A stretch of 24,345 bases of DNA. It comes from a virus. The translations under genes and the position numbers were made by a program. The notes under the pieces were generated by a model. The model did not search any database. It had not been told where the DNA came from and saw only the letters and a list, made by a program, of their open reading frames with translations. The stretch spans positions 1 through 24,345 of the IMG/VR virus record IMGVR_UViG_3300037014_000029; one strand, given 5' to 3'. Shown here piece by piece: positions 14,893 to 23,413 of this stretch (position 1 is the stretch's first letter; every line of letters starts with the position of its first letter).

Positions 14893-16944
14893 ATGGCTGG
14901 CGCACAAGGGATCAAGGCTGGCTCCGCCTACGTTGAGCTATCCGTCAAGGATCAGATCAGCAAAGGACTCGACGCGGCGGCGGGGAAGCTCAAGGCGTTC
15001 GGCCTCGGGGTCGCGGCCGTGGGCGCGAGCATCACCGCGGTCGGGGCGGCGATGGCCGCTCCGTTCGTCGGCGGATTGCAGGACTTTGCGAAGGTTGGGA
15101 CCGAACTCGCCAACATGCAGAAGCGGACGGGGCTCGCGGTACAAGCCCTATCCGAACTGGCATTCGCCGCGCGCCTGGCGGACGTGGAGTTCGGCGACGT
15201 CGAGATCAGCGTCAAAAGGATGCAGAAGACGATCGCGGACGCGGCGAGCGGTGAGAAGTCCGCCGCTGACGCGCTCGCCCTCGTCGGGCTACAGGCTAAG
15301 AACCTCATTGACCTCGCGCCGGAAGATCAATTCCGGCGCATGGCGGAAGCGGTCGCGGCGATTCAGAATCCTACGAAGCGGACTCAGGCCGCGCTCGACC
15401 TGTTCGGCAAGAGCGGCACGAAGATCCTCCCACTAATCTCGGATATGGCGAAGCTCCGGCAGGAAGCCGTTGACCTCGGGCTCGTCATGACCGATGAGAT
15501 GGCGAAGGCGGCGGACGAGCTCGGGGATTCTTGGGACCGCGTTGGCGCGACGCTGAATTTTCTGAGCATCTCGTTAGGGGCGGCAATCGCGCCGGAGATC
15601 ACGAAGCTCGGGAATGAACTGGCGAAGATCATCGCGCAAGTAATCAAGTGGGCGCAGGAGAACCCGGAGCTCGTGGCGACGATCGCCAAGATCGGAGCGG
15701 CAGTCTTCGCTGCGGGGTCGGTGATCACGGCGTTTGGTGCGATCGTCGGCGGACTAGGCTTCGTGTTCGCTGGAGTATCCGCCGCGATCTCCGCGATTGT
15801 CCCGCTGCTCCCGGTCCTCGCCGTCGGCTTCCTCGTCGTTGTCGGGGCAGTAGCTGCTGCTGTCGAGGCGTTCGCTGGCTTTATGATCCTTTGGAATACG
15901 TTCCCCAAGACGTTCGACAGGGTCGGCTCCGCGATCAAGCAGACGTTCACCTCGATCCTCGACACGGTCAAGACGACGTTCGGCGCGATCAAAGATGCGC
16001 TAGCGGCCGGGGATATATCGCTCGCGTTTAAGATCGCGTTGCAAGGGATGAAGGTCGTCGCGCTGCAGATCACGGGGGAAATCCTGGGACTATTCCAGAA
16101 GATGGTCGACAAGATATTCGCCGCGATGATGCGCCTGTCCTTGGCGTTCGATCCGTCCGGCGTGGCCGCCCGCGCCCTTGGAGTCGTGTTCAAGAGGCTC
16201 GGCGATGAGATCAAGTCCAGCCTCGACATCTCCGATGCCATGAAAAAGATGAAGGCGGATCTCTCCGGACTCGCGTGGCTCGCGGAGTATAACAAGACGC
16301 TCGCCGAGACGAAGAGGCGGATGGACGAGCTCAATAAGGCCGACGCGCAAGAAGATGCGAAGCGCGGCGTGAAGATATACACCGGCAAGCAGAAAGGCCC
16401 GGACAAGACCGCCATGGAGAAATTGCTCGCGCCGCTAGACCCGATGCAGCAACTATTCGCGAAGGCGTCCCTGGCCCTCGGGTCGAACCTCGAGGCGATC
16501 AATGCCTTCGTCTCCGGGCGAACTCTTCTTGAGCAGCAACGGCAGGCGGAAGAGACGGCGGAGCCTATGGCCGCGATCGGCGTTGATCGCTTCGCGAATG
16601 ACATCGACGTCTTGCGGAAGTCGCTGGCGTCCGTCGAGAGTGAAACGTTCTTGGCCGGAGCGCAGATCAGCGGCATGACCGATAAAGAGGCGCGGACAAA
16701 GGGGAGGATCTTCGACATCGCGCAAGCCCTCGACTTCGACTCCATCGGTGACGCGGTAGGCGAAGCAACGGCGCGGGCGTCGAGCACGGTACTCGGACAG
16801 TTTGGTGGAGAAGGCGTAATGCAAGTTGTCGGCGGAACCGATGCCGCGGAACAGACCGCGGAGAACACAAAAGCGACAGCCGACAACACAAAGAAAACCA
16901 TCACCACGCTTGAAAACGTTGCCGCCAAGCTCGCGTTCAATTAG
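14893..16944 (+). CDS. Tail tape measure protein
   Basis: 683 residues, with AAGGAG before the ATG. It opens with GSAYVELSVKDQISKGLDAA and a helical, Gly/Ala-rich hydrophobic stretch at about 35-60, then a TP901-type core with TGLAVQALSELAFAARLAD, then LDLFGKSGTKILPLI and VDLGLVMTDEMAKAADELGD, all well known in tape measure proteins. A large hydrophobic region at about 265-345 holds several membrane-length segments that may insert into the host membrane during DNA entry. The C-terminal third is coiled-coil-like and polar. By the usual rule of about 0.15 nm per residue the tail would be near 100 nm. Its place after G/T and before tip proteins is standard. Confidence 0.92.
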   Translation: MAGAQGIKAGSAYVELSVKDQISKGLDAAAGKLKAFGLGVAAVGASITAVGAAMAAPFVGGLQDFAKVGTELANMQKRTGLAVQALSELAFAARLADVEFGDVEISVKRMQKTIADAASGEKSAADALALVGLQAKNLIDLAPEDQFRRMAEAVAAIQNPTKRTQAALDLFGKSGTKILPLISDMAKLRQEAVDLGLVMTDEMAKAADELGDSWDRVGATLNFLSISLGAAIAPEITKLGNELAKIIAQVIKWAQENPELVATIAKIGAAVFAAGSVITAFGAIVGGLGFVFAGVSAAISAIVPLLPVLAVGFLVVVGAVAAAVEAFAGFMILWNTFPKTFDRVGSAIKQTFTSILDTVKTTFGAIKDALAAGDISLAFKIALQGMKVVALQITGEILGLFQKMVDKIFAAMMRLSLAFDPSGVAARALGVVFKRLGDEIKSSLDISDAMKKMKADLSGLAWLAEYNKTLAETKRRMDELNKADAQEDAKRGVKIYTGKQKGPDKTAMEKLLAPLDPMQQLFAKASLALGSNLEAINAFVSGRTLLEQQRQAEETAEPMAAIGVDRFANDIDVLRKSLASVESETFLAGAQISGMTDKEARTKGRIFDIAQALDFDSIGDAVGEATARASSTVLGQFGGEGVMQVVGGTDAAEQTAENTKATADNTKKTITTLENVAAKLAFN

Positions 16945-16952
16945 GAGCATCA

Positions 16953-17816
16953 ATGCCAAACGTCGTAACCGAATTTGTTCTATCTCGCACTACCACTATC
17001 GGCTCAAGCCCGCAGCACGAGAAAATCTACATCGTGCGCGGGACGGATGATGAGTCCGTCGCGCTCGCCGCCGCCTGGAACGGCGCGCCGAACACCTTCG
17101 GCGGGTCGGGAATCTTCCCCTATCTTACCAAGCGCAATGCGACCGTCGAGCCAACGCACGTCGAAGAGGGCAACGCGAACGCCTGCGTATGGACTTCGAC
17201 GATCACCTATCTCCTGCCGCAGGGCGGGACGGGCGGCGGGCCGGATGGAGTGTTCTCCTTTGACACGGGCGGCGGCACGAAACACATCACGCAATCCATC
17301 GCGACGGTTGCGGCAAACTCAGTCGCGAACGTGACGGCGAACGTCTCAAAATACGCGAACGCGATCGGCTACCGAAATAATCAGGGCGTTGAGGAAATCG
17401 AGGGCGTTGACATTGTTTCCGGCGTCTTCAATTTCAAAATTACCAAATATCTTTCGGACGCATGCGTCTCTGACGCATACAGAAACACGCTGGCGAACAT
17501 GACCGGGACTGTCAACAATGCGAATTTCAAAGGCTTTGCCAACGGTGAAGTGCGATATGACGGGACGGCCGGATCGAAGCGCGACAGCGATAACGTATGG
17601 GAACTTGTCTTCAATTTTAGCGTCCTAAAAAATCGGACTAATGTCGCGGTAGGCGACACGATGATCTTCCCGAACGTCAAGGGATGGGAGTACCTTTGGA
17701 TTGTGTACGCTCCTTATCCTGCCGCTACATCCGGCGCGAAGAAGGTTCCGGTCGAGGCGTACCTTGAGAAGGTTTATAACTATTCAAATTTCGCACAGCT
17801 TTTGATAGGGACCTGA
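16953..17816 (+). CDS. Conserved phage tail-tip-like protein, unknown function
   Basis: 287 residues, beta-rich, with no enzyme motif. Notable segments are YIVRGTDDESVALAAAW, FSFDTGGGTKHITQSIATV, GVEEIEGVDIVSGVFNF, ANFKGFANGEVRYDGTAG and GWEYLWIVYAPYP. The set resembles, as far as I recall, a family found just after the tape measure in phages of Planctomycetes-like hosts, where it takes the place of lambda M/L or a distal-tail protein. AGGAG lies upstream of the ATG. It probably forms part of the tail tip at the end of the tube. Confidence 0.5.
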   Translation: MPNVVTEFVLSRTTTIGSSPQHEKIYIVRGTDDESVALAAAWNGAPNTFGGSGIFPYLTKRNATVEPTHVEEGNANACVWTSTITYLLPQGGTGGGPDGVFSFDTGGGTKHITQSIATVAANSVANVTANVSKYANAIGYRNNQGVEEIEGVDIVSGVFNFKITKYLSDACVSDAYRNTLANMTGTVNNANFKGFANGEVRYDGTAGSKRDSDNVWELVFNFSVLKNRTNVAVGDTMIFPNVKGWEYLWIVYAPYPAATSGAKKVPVEAYLEKVYNYSNFAQLLIGT

Positions 17817-17817
17817 C

Positions 17818-18534
17818 ATGGCTGGAGATCCGCTGAGGAAGGTAGCGCCAGGCGCGCCGCTCGTCATTCCGGCGGCGGCGTACAACGCCTTCATTGACGC
17901 CGTGCGCGAACTCAAGTCCATGCAGACGAGCGGTCCGGAGGCGCTCAAGGCTGGACTCCCACATTCAAATATTGTCCGCTGCGTTAATCAAGTCGGCGCG
18001 GAGATCCTGCAATATGGCGTGGTCGGTCTTGACGATCCGGTGACGACCTGCGACTCGGCGGACGCCAACACGGTGCAGACGTTCTCCGCAAACGATCGGC
18101 TATTCAAGGCCGTGGTACCGACCGTGGCTAATCACGCGGACAGATTCGCGCTTGCTATGTTTTCGGTAGAAAACAACGCGGAGGCTATCGGCTCATTCGC
18201 GGTCGCGGGGATCTATCCTTGCAAGGTGGACGTCACGAATGAAGCTCATGTATTCGCGACGGTCAAGGAGGGGTCAATCGAGATGCTTGCCAGCGCCGAT
18301 TCTGGGCTTGCGCAAATTCTCTGGAAAGAGCCAGGGACGGGAACGAAGTGGGCGACCGTGCGTCTTGGCGGCACGGGCGGTGGCGGTGGATCCTTCGCGC
18401 TCGCGCAGGCGACTGCGGACGGCACGGGCGGCACCGTCACGCTCAAGGCGGTTCAGCACCTCGTCAACCTTTCGGCGAGTCCGAACTTCGAGCAGACAGG
18501 CGCGAACTTTACCGCGAAATACTTCAAGATATGA
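17818..18534 (+). CDS. Conserved phage structural protein, unknown function
   Basis: 238 residues; starts 1 nt after the previous stop with TAGGGA upstream. The N-terminus DPLRKVAPGAPLVIPAAAY, then NAFIDAVRELK is a recurrent opening in phage tail-tip operons of the same kind as the upstream gene. The rest is beta-like, with a Gly-rich linker at about 183-191 and a C-terminal domain with VTLKAVQHLVNLSASP. The stop overlaps the next ATG (ATGA). A baseplate or adhesin-anchor role is plausible from context only. Confidence 0.5.
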   Translation: MAGDPLRKVAPGAPLVIPAAAYNAFIDAVRELKSMQTSGPEALKAGLPHSNIVRCVNQVGAEILQYGVVGLDDPVTTCDSADANTVQTFSANDRLFKAVVPTVANHADRFALAMFSVENNAEAIGSFAVAGIYPCKVDVTNEAHVFATVKEGSIEMLASADSGLAQILWKEPGTGTKWATVRLGGTGGGGGSFALAQATADGTGGTVTLKAVQHLVNLSASPNFEQTGANFTAKYFKI

Positions 18535-21500
18535 GCCTGAATCCCCTCAATCCGCGCGAACCAAAAACGGCTGACATCTGCTTGCGGTCGGGCGAGGACG
18601 TTTTGCCCATGCTCCCCGGCGCGTACACGCCATGCAAGGGCGAGCCATTCTTCACTGACCGCAAAGTGATCGTGCCGGTGGAGCCGTTCTACTCCGAGCC
18701 AAAGGCGCACGACGCGCCGGTTATTACCATCTCCGGGAGGATTGACCGCGAGCCGCCATTTTACGATCAGACGGATATGGCCATTGCAACGCCTTGCGTC
18801 GCTCCATTCCAATGGGATGACGCAACCGGCGCGGCGCTGGCGGCAAGCGTCCGGACGATAATTCTCGACACCGTTCCGGATGCCGACGCGACCGACGAGG
18901 AGAAGGCGCTTCCCGGATACGTTGCGAACCCTGGCCTACTCCTGTCCTCGCGGTCTATGGCAAAATTCGCACCATCCGCACCAGTCTACACCGACACGGG
19001 CGGAGTGGCATTTCTCTGGTCGCTTCCCATCGACCGGAACGAAATTGCGGTTACCTCGACCGTGAACCAGAAGCGGTACAAGATCACCAAGGTTGGCAGC
19101 ACAGCCGACTGGTCCGGTTGGGGTGGGCCGAATCCCGCCACCACTGGAGCGGAGTTTGTCGCCACCGGAGCGGGAAGCGGGACGGGCAAAGTCACACTGG
19201 CCCCGCTGGCACATCCGCTACTTCGGACAGGGCAGACGCGCTACACCTTCCCGGAAGTAACGAAGGTCGGCACCGCCTTCGCTGGAGATCCGTTCATCCC
19301 CGGAGAGGTCGGCAAGTTCACCTCTGGCAATCTGTCGGTGTGCGCCTATCGCTATGGCTTCCTGCTTGGCACGGCGCTCTGGTATATCGCGGTCAAGGTT
19401 GGTCGCGGCAAGGCGACATGGAACAAGGCCGCGAAGGCGTTGACGCTTGCCTGCAACACCGAGAACTCGACCATCTACTATTCGACGGATGGCTCTGCAC
19501 CAACCACGGAATACACCGGACCGATCTCCGTTACCGATACCAAGACCGTGCGGTGGTATGCTCGCAAGCTGAACGCGGATGCAACGCCGGTCCCTATGAT
19601 GCTCGACTCGGACGAATGGCAAACGTATATCGAGTACCAGGACGAAGCTCCGCCCGATGATTTTGAGACGGTTGTTTTCTCCACGCTTCCGGCCTTGCGT
19701 GACAATAACGCGATCACGATAGAGACGCAACTGCAACGAGCGCCGGCACTCTTCATCGCGCCGGCAGGTATAGGTGACGGTGACGCGCCGGACGATCCAA
19801 GCACCGCCGCCAAAATCATCGGCGTGTCCAGCGTTGCGGCTAACGCGACGGTATCCGGACAGGCATACAAAATCCTGTCGATCAATGATGGGATCGGCGG
19901 CGGGGATACAAACTGGCCGTCAATCGGCGCATGGCAAAATGTGGTCGGGGTAGAGTTCGTGGCGACCGGGGTAGGAAGCGGCACCGGTTCAGCGCAACTG
20001 ATCGGCAAAGCGCGGGGCGAACGAACCGTCACCGCCTCGCGGTACACCGGCGCATACCTCAAGCTGGTTCGCGGAGGAAGCGAGCCGCAGGGATGCTCGA
20101 CCAATGTTGATGCGGGGAGATTTACGGTCGGCAGGTTCTACAGGATCGAGGAAGTGGGCTCCACTAATTTTACGCTGATCGGCGCTGCGGCAAACACCGT
20201 AGGCGAGGAGTTCAAGGCGACCGGCACCGGCTCCGGGACCGGGAAGGCATCGCGGATCGGCGGATTGGAGTACGCCGCCACACTGACCGAAAAGGCCGTG
20301 ACCGCTCTTGCGGAAGGCGACCGATGCGTCATCTCAGAAATCGGCAATACCAACTTCACGCTGATCGGCGCAAACGCAAACACGGTCGGCAGCGAATTTG
20401 TGGCGACCGGCGCGGGAACGGGAACGGGCAAGGCGCTGGCGTATGATGCGTGGGTTGATTACGAAGCGCCCATTGCAGAAGCCGACTTCGCTCCTGGCAT
20501 TGTGTGGTTCCGGCGCAAGCGGCTTGACGATACCCACTACACGCGGGACTTCCGGTTGCCGTGGTTCCTGGGCGATATCACTCTGCGGGCCGTATGGGAC
20601 AAAGACGCCGGGACATTAACGCTTTCAATCGACGAAGCAACCGCTGCCACCGCCCGCTATTTGAAAATCTGGTATGGCACGGGCGCGAGCGCAGACACGC
20701 TCTACACCGGGCCGATCACGGTAACCGAGACGACGACTTTCCGCATGGCGGTTTGGCACATCAATGAAAATATCCCGTACGACTTTATCACTTCAACGGA
20801 CGAATGGGCGCTTAACGTCATTGACCCGACCAGTACCGTTGACTTCACCGACACGGAAGCGGCCACGCTCACCGGCACCGTTCCGACGCAGACCTTCACG
20901 CAATCCGCCGATCTGGTGTGGGCGAGCAACGGTTTTTACTTTCCAGCGGCCAAGCCCTTTTCATCCGACTCGGCAATCATCGTTCGAGGCGGTTACAACG
21001 AAGACTTCACGGAGCGCGATGTGAAAGGAACGAAGGCCACATTCCCCTCGCTCTCCGTTGCCAACGGGATTCTGGATGGCGTATGCTGCGCTCCAGAGTA
21101 CACAGCAACAACCATCGTGAAGGGGCTGAAAGCATCCATCCTCTACAACTGCCATATCCCGACCGTGACAATAGGAGCTGATCCGTTTGATCTTGACCCG
21201 GAAGAAGTGAACGTCACCTGCCTCGATGGTGAGTGCTACTACTGTTCTATCGACCTCACCTGCAAGCGCTCGGACGTACAACATGTGACGGTCGTGCTCA
21301 CCATAGGGACGGCGACCGATTGCGATTTTGTTGCTGATGCGTCCTCGGCAGATGGCGCGGATTTCCCGTGGTCCCTCGGACACTATGCCGACACGTTCCT
21401 GACTCTCAGTTCCGGGCTCGTGTATGGCGGAACGGTTGACATCACAGCGGTATCCGGGGAAGGCGGGCTTGGCGGACCAGCGCAAATTCCGCCTCCGGCT

Positions 21501-22214
21501 GGCGGGTTTTCCACTGCGACCGTCACCATGCCGCTATATGGAGCCGTGACCGGCACAATCAGCGTGACCTCCGGGGATGGCGGATGGGGGTCTCCAGGTG
21601 GATGGTCTAAAGCTGTAGGCGACTTTAGCGGCGCAATCGGGAACGGTGGGGAAGTCGATATTACGGTCGTGTCCGGAGACGGTGGAGAGGCGTCAATTAC
21701 GGTTCCCGATAGGCCATCTTTGGAACTCTTCGGAACGACGCTGGCGACGTGCGCCGTTGGGGTCACGGACGGCGGAACTGCAACAGTTAACCTCACCTCT
21801 GGAAATGGGGCGAGTTACTCATGGATTGGATTTACGCGCACAGCGCTCACCATCACAGCGCTGGATCACGGTGGGACCCTGACGGCAGCATTGGCGCACG
21901 GTACGGGAAGCACCTTCCCCCCGGTCGGGCCATCCGACGGGGAATGGGGCGCATCCTACTCAGAGGTCATCATGGCCGTTGCACCGATCTATCCGGGGAC
22001 GCTCACCGTCACCGGACGGGACGGCGGGAACGGGTACTACACAGCGCCTAACGCGAGCACACCCTACATGGGACCATACTATTACCCGTCGTATCCGACC
22101 ATCGGAGCATGGGCCGGATGGTACAGCGGAACGCCGAACGGCGACGGCGCTCCGCTCAGTGGCTACACGACGCCGCAGGGGACTGGCGTGGCGCTTGGGA
22201 GGTATTGGGAGTAG
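18531..22214 (+). CDS. Large modular tail adhesin with chitobiase-type and repeated modules
   Basis: 1227 residues; the ATG at 18531 overlaps the previous stop, and the longer frame upstream is shadow sequence. After a conserved head (residues 1-180) the protein contains four copies of a roughly 40-residue module at about 183-223, 446-491, 537-573 and 599-636, with the core VGSTNFTLIGAxANTVG, then EFxATGxGSGTG. Two CHB_HEX_C-type domains are seen at about 295-350 (IYYSTDGSAPTTEYTGPISV) and 687-745 (TLYTGPITVTETTTFRMAV). The C-terminal 300 residues are Gly/Thr-rich, with GGTVDITAVSGEGG-like repeats suggesting a beta-helix or stacked sheets. It probably forms the receptor-binding fibre or side fibre of the tail. 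No enzymatic residues are apparent. Confidence 0.72.
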   Translation: MSLNPLNPREPKTADICLRSGEDVLPMLPGAYTPCKGEPFFTDRKVIVPVEPFYSEPKAHDAPVITISGRIDREPPFYDQTDMAIATPCVAPFQWDDATGAALAASVRTIILDTVPDADATDEEKALPGYVANPGLLLSSRSMAKFAPSAPVYTDTGGVAFLWSLPIDRNEIAVTSTVNQKRYKITKVGSTADWSGWGGPNPATTGAEFVATGAGSGTGKVTLAPLAHPLLRTGQTRYTFPEVTKVGTAFAGDPFIPGEVGKFTSGNLSVCAYRYGFLLGTALWYIAVKVGRGKATWNKAAKALTLACNTENSTIYYSTDGSAPTTEYTGPISVTDTKTVRWYARKLNADATPVPMMLDSDEWQTYIEYQDEAPPDDFETVVFSTLPALRDNNAITIETQLQRAPALFIAPAGIGDGDAPDDPSTAAKIIGVSSVAANATVSGQAYKILSINDGIGGGDTNWPSIGAWQNVVGVEFVATGVGSGTGSAQLIGKARGERTVTASRYTGAYLKLVRGGSEPQGCSTNVDAGRFTVGRFYRIEEVGSTNFTLIGAAANTVGEEFKATGTGSGTGKASRIGGLEYAATLTEKAVTALAEGDRCVISEIGNTNFTLIGANANTVGSEFVATGAGTGTGKALAYDAWVDYEAPIAEADFAPGIVWFRRKRLDDTHYTRDFRLPWFLGDITLRAVWDKDAGTLTLSIDEATAATARYLKIWYGTGASADTLYTGPITVTETTTFRMAVWHINENIPYDFITSTDEWALNVIDPTSTVDFTDTEAATLTGTVPTQTFTQSADLVWASNGFYFPAAKPFSSDSAIIVRGGYNEDFTERDVKGTKATFPSLSVANGILDGVCCAPEYTATTIVKGLKASILYNCHIPTVTIGADPFDLDPEEVNVTCLDGECYYCSIDLTCKRSDVQHVTVVLTIGTATDCDFVADASSADGADFPWSLGHYADTFLTLSSGLVYGGTVDITAVSGEGGLGGPAQIPPPAGGFSTATVTMPLYGAVTGTISVTSGDGGWGSPGGWSKAVGDFSGAIGNGGEVDITVVSGDGGEASITVPDRPSLELFGTTLATCAVGVTDGGTATVNLTSGNGASYSWIGFTRTALTITALDHGGTLTAALAHGTGSTFPPVGPSDGEWGASYSEVIMAVAPIYPGTLTVTGRDGGNGYYTAPNASTPYMGPYYYPSYPTIGAWAGWYSGTPNGDGAPLSGYTTPQGTGVALGRYWE

Positions 22215-22257
22215 ATCCTACCGGCCGCGCGCTCGCGCAACCCACCAAGCGCGGCTG

Positions 22258-22285
22258 ACCCCTCCCAGATCGGAGGGGTTTTTTT
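22258..22285 (+). terminator. Rho-independent terminator ending the late operon
   Basis: ACCCCTCC pairs perfectly with GGAGGGGT across a 6-nt loop (22258-22265 with 22272-22279), followed by an uninterrupted run of T at 22279-22285. It lies 43 nt after the adhesin stop and marks the end of the structural transcription unit. Confidence 0.92.
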
Positions 22286-22456
22286 GGGCCGAACCGGCAC
22301 TGGACACCGTGGCCAGAGATGCCCTTTCCCTGCCCGTGGCGCGCTCGCGGGGGGCGGGGTAGTCCGATTGCCTGCCCGGGCAGTCTGGACCTCGCCTTGC
22401 CCCTGCAACTTCGTATAGCCGGCTTGCGCACGGTCACGCGCGAAAAATAAAAAAGC
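22286..22456. other. Intergenic region with no clear gene
   Basis: The 305 bases from the adhesin stop to the first small gene hold the terminator, then this GC-rich stretch, then the promoter. No ORF with a ribosome site and reasonable composition is seen on either strand; the longer minus-strand frames here are Arg/Pro-rich and unlike protein. The only structured element is the palindrome described separately. A-rich sequence at 22443-22454 lies just upstream of the promoter and may act as an UP element. Confidence 0.6.
22372..22383. promoter_or_regulatory. 12-bp palindrome, possible operator
   Basis: CTGCCCGGGCAG is a perfect palindrome, with flanking GTCC (22362-22365) and GGAC (22387-22390) giving a longer imperfect dyad. 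It is about 75 nt upstream of the promoter -35. In GC-rich sequence such a site can arise by chance, so operator function is only a suggestion. Confidence 0.3.
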
Positions 22457-22458
22457 TC

Positions 22459-22486
22459 TTGCAATTTTTATCGTGTGCCGTATTGT
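22459..22486 (+). promoter_or_regulatory. Sigma70-like promoter for the right-hand unit
   Basis: TTGCAA (-35, 22459-22464), a 16-nt spacer and TATTGT (-10, 22481-22486), with an A-rich tract (22443-22454) directly upstream. It follows the late terminator and precedes the small-gene operon, so transcription is expected to start near 22493. Confidence 0.6.
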
Positions 22487-22519
22487 CCTAGCGAACACTA
22501 ATGGAACCGGCGAACCACA

Positions 22520-22780
22520 ATGAAAACATCAGCCCAAGATTGCCCCCCCGTCGCTCCAGTCGCGGTTCTCGCCGGTTCCGTACAGGCGGCGGGGGGGCGC
22601 GTTTTCCCCTGCGCCTGGTGCGAGAAAAACGGGCGGACGCAACGCCACAAGGTGTTCGGAACCTGGACCGCGACCATGCCGGCCGGATGCGTACCGGACG
22701 AATGCAGCCATGGCATGTGCCCAGAGTGTTTCCAGATTGAGGTGGCCCTGATTTCGGCCGCGGCGGCGCGAACGGCTTGA
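22520..22780 (+). CDS. Small zinc-binding protein with SHGMCPEC motif
   Basis: 86 residues. Cys31-x2-Cys34 and SHGMC67-PEC70 form a four-cysteine zinc site. The pair CAWC and SHGxCPEC is known from the zinc-binding tails of many bacterial signalling proteins (response regulators and histidine kinases), here without the signalling domains. It is the first gene after the promoter, with a short leader and only a weak ribosome site, so the exact start is uncertain; an overlapping frame from 22501 has no protein-like features. Role unknown: possibly a small regulator or host-modifying protein. Confidence 0.6.
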   Translation: MKTSAQDCPPVAPVAVLAGSVQAAGGRVFPCAWCEKNGRTQRHKVFGTWTATMPAGCVPDECSHGMCPECFQIEVALISAAAARTA

Positions 22781-22866
22781 CTCTCCAGTCCGACCGGAAA
22801 TTGAATCGCGCTCGTAGCCGCGGCCTTTTTTTGAATATCACGCGGCAACTAATAGCGGAAAAAAGA

Positions 22867-23304
22867 ATGCCCTGGATTGCACCATATCGCAAGGCCACGA
22901 AAATGACCGGCCGGAAATGGTATCCGGCTGGCGCGCACCGGACAGCGATGGCTGAATATGACGCTCAACTGGCGGCGGTCCGCGAAACGCAAATGGATGC
23001 GATCCTCGATTCAGCACTGCTGGCGGAACTTACCAAGAACCAGAAGGCGTTCCAATACTCAATGGGGAAGTTGCGCGACGCGCGGGAGAAGCACCTCGCA
23101 AGCGTAAGCGTGACTGATCCGAAGGCGCCGAAAAGGCCACGGAAGAAAAGGAAGCCAAATGCCGACACGCCCGCAGCCAAGCCGCCGAACAGTGGAGCTG
23201 ATCATGTTGAGGGCGGACCGGTTCTCGGTGATGCCGGGGAAGTACAGGAAGAGCGTTCGGGAGATCTTCCGCTTTGCGGCGGACGCGGCACAGAAAACGC
23301 TTGA
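22867..23304 (+). CDS. Hypothetical basic protein
   Basis: 145 residues from the ATG at 22867. The first 60 percent is helical and charged, with WIAPYRKATKMTGRKWYPAG and LAAVRETQMDAILDSALL, followed by a lysine/arginine/proline-rich linker (DPKAPKRPRKKRKPNA) and an acidic-Gly tail that overlaps the next gene in another frame. An alternative TTG start at 22777 would overlap the previous stop (TTGA), but the stretch between holds a T7 run and looks non-coding. No family is recognised; the basic linker suggests nucleic-acid contact. The last 35 residues may be poor-quality sequence if the next gene is the selected frame. Confidence 0.45.
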   Translation: MPWIAPYRKATKMTGRKWYPAGAHRTAMAEYDAQLAAVRETQMDAILDSALLAELTKNQKAFQYSMGKLRDAREKHLASVSVTDPKAPKRPRKKRKPNADTPAAKPPNSGADHVEGGPVLGDAGEVQEERSGDLPLCGGRGTENA

Positions 23305-23413
23305 GGAGATGCACCGTGGACAGAGAAGCCGAGAAGGACAGACGGAAGCGGAGATTGAAAGCGACGCGGCGGAAAGAGGAACGATGGGAGCGCGAGCTAC
23401 GCACGCGGTTTGA
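23204..23413 (+). CDS. Small hypothetical protein, 69 residues
   Basis: From the ATG at 23204, with GGAG 6 nt upstream; another in-frame ATG at 23159 is possible. The product begins MLRADRFSVMPGKYRKSVRE, then IFRFAADAAQKTLEEMHRG, which looks like a soluble helical protein, and ends in a polar, low-complexity tail. It overlaps the preceding gene by about 100 nt and the following one by about 98 nt, each in a different frame. No family is recognised. Confidence 0.45.
   Translation: MLRADRFSVMPGKYRKSVREIFRFAADAAQKTLEEMHRGQRSREGQTEAEIESDAAERGTMGARATHAV

Noticed and set aside
15384-16940. 518-codon minus-strand open frame across the tape measure gene
   Set aside because: Ser/Ala/Thr-rich mirror of the tape measure codons, with no protein-family features.
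22163-22498. Minus-strand frames in the intergenic region after the late terminator
   Set aside because: Arg/Pro/Gly-rich composition, no start signal, and they run through a terminator and a promoter of the plus strand.
22817-22832. GCCGCGGC followed by seven T as a terminator within 22777-22866
   Set aside because: The palindrome has no loop and no convincing stem; it may only mark the non-coding character of the stretch before ATG 22867.
22777-22866. TTG start extending the 22867 gene by 30 codons
   Set aside because: TTGA overlap with the preceding stop is tempting, but there is no ribosome site and the stretch contains a T7 run; kept only as an alternative.
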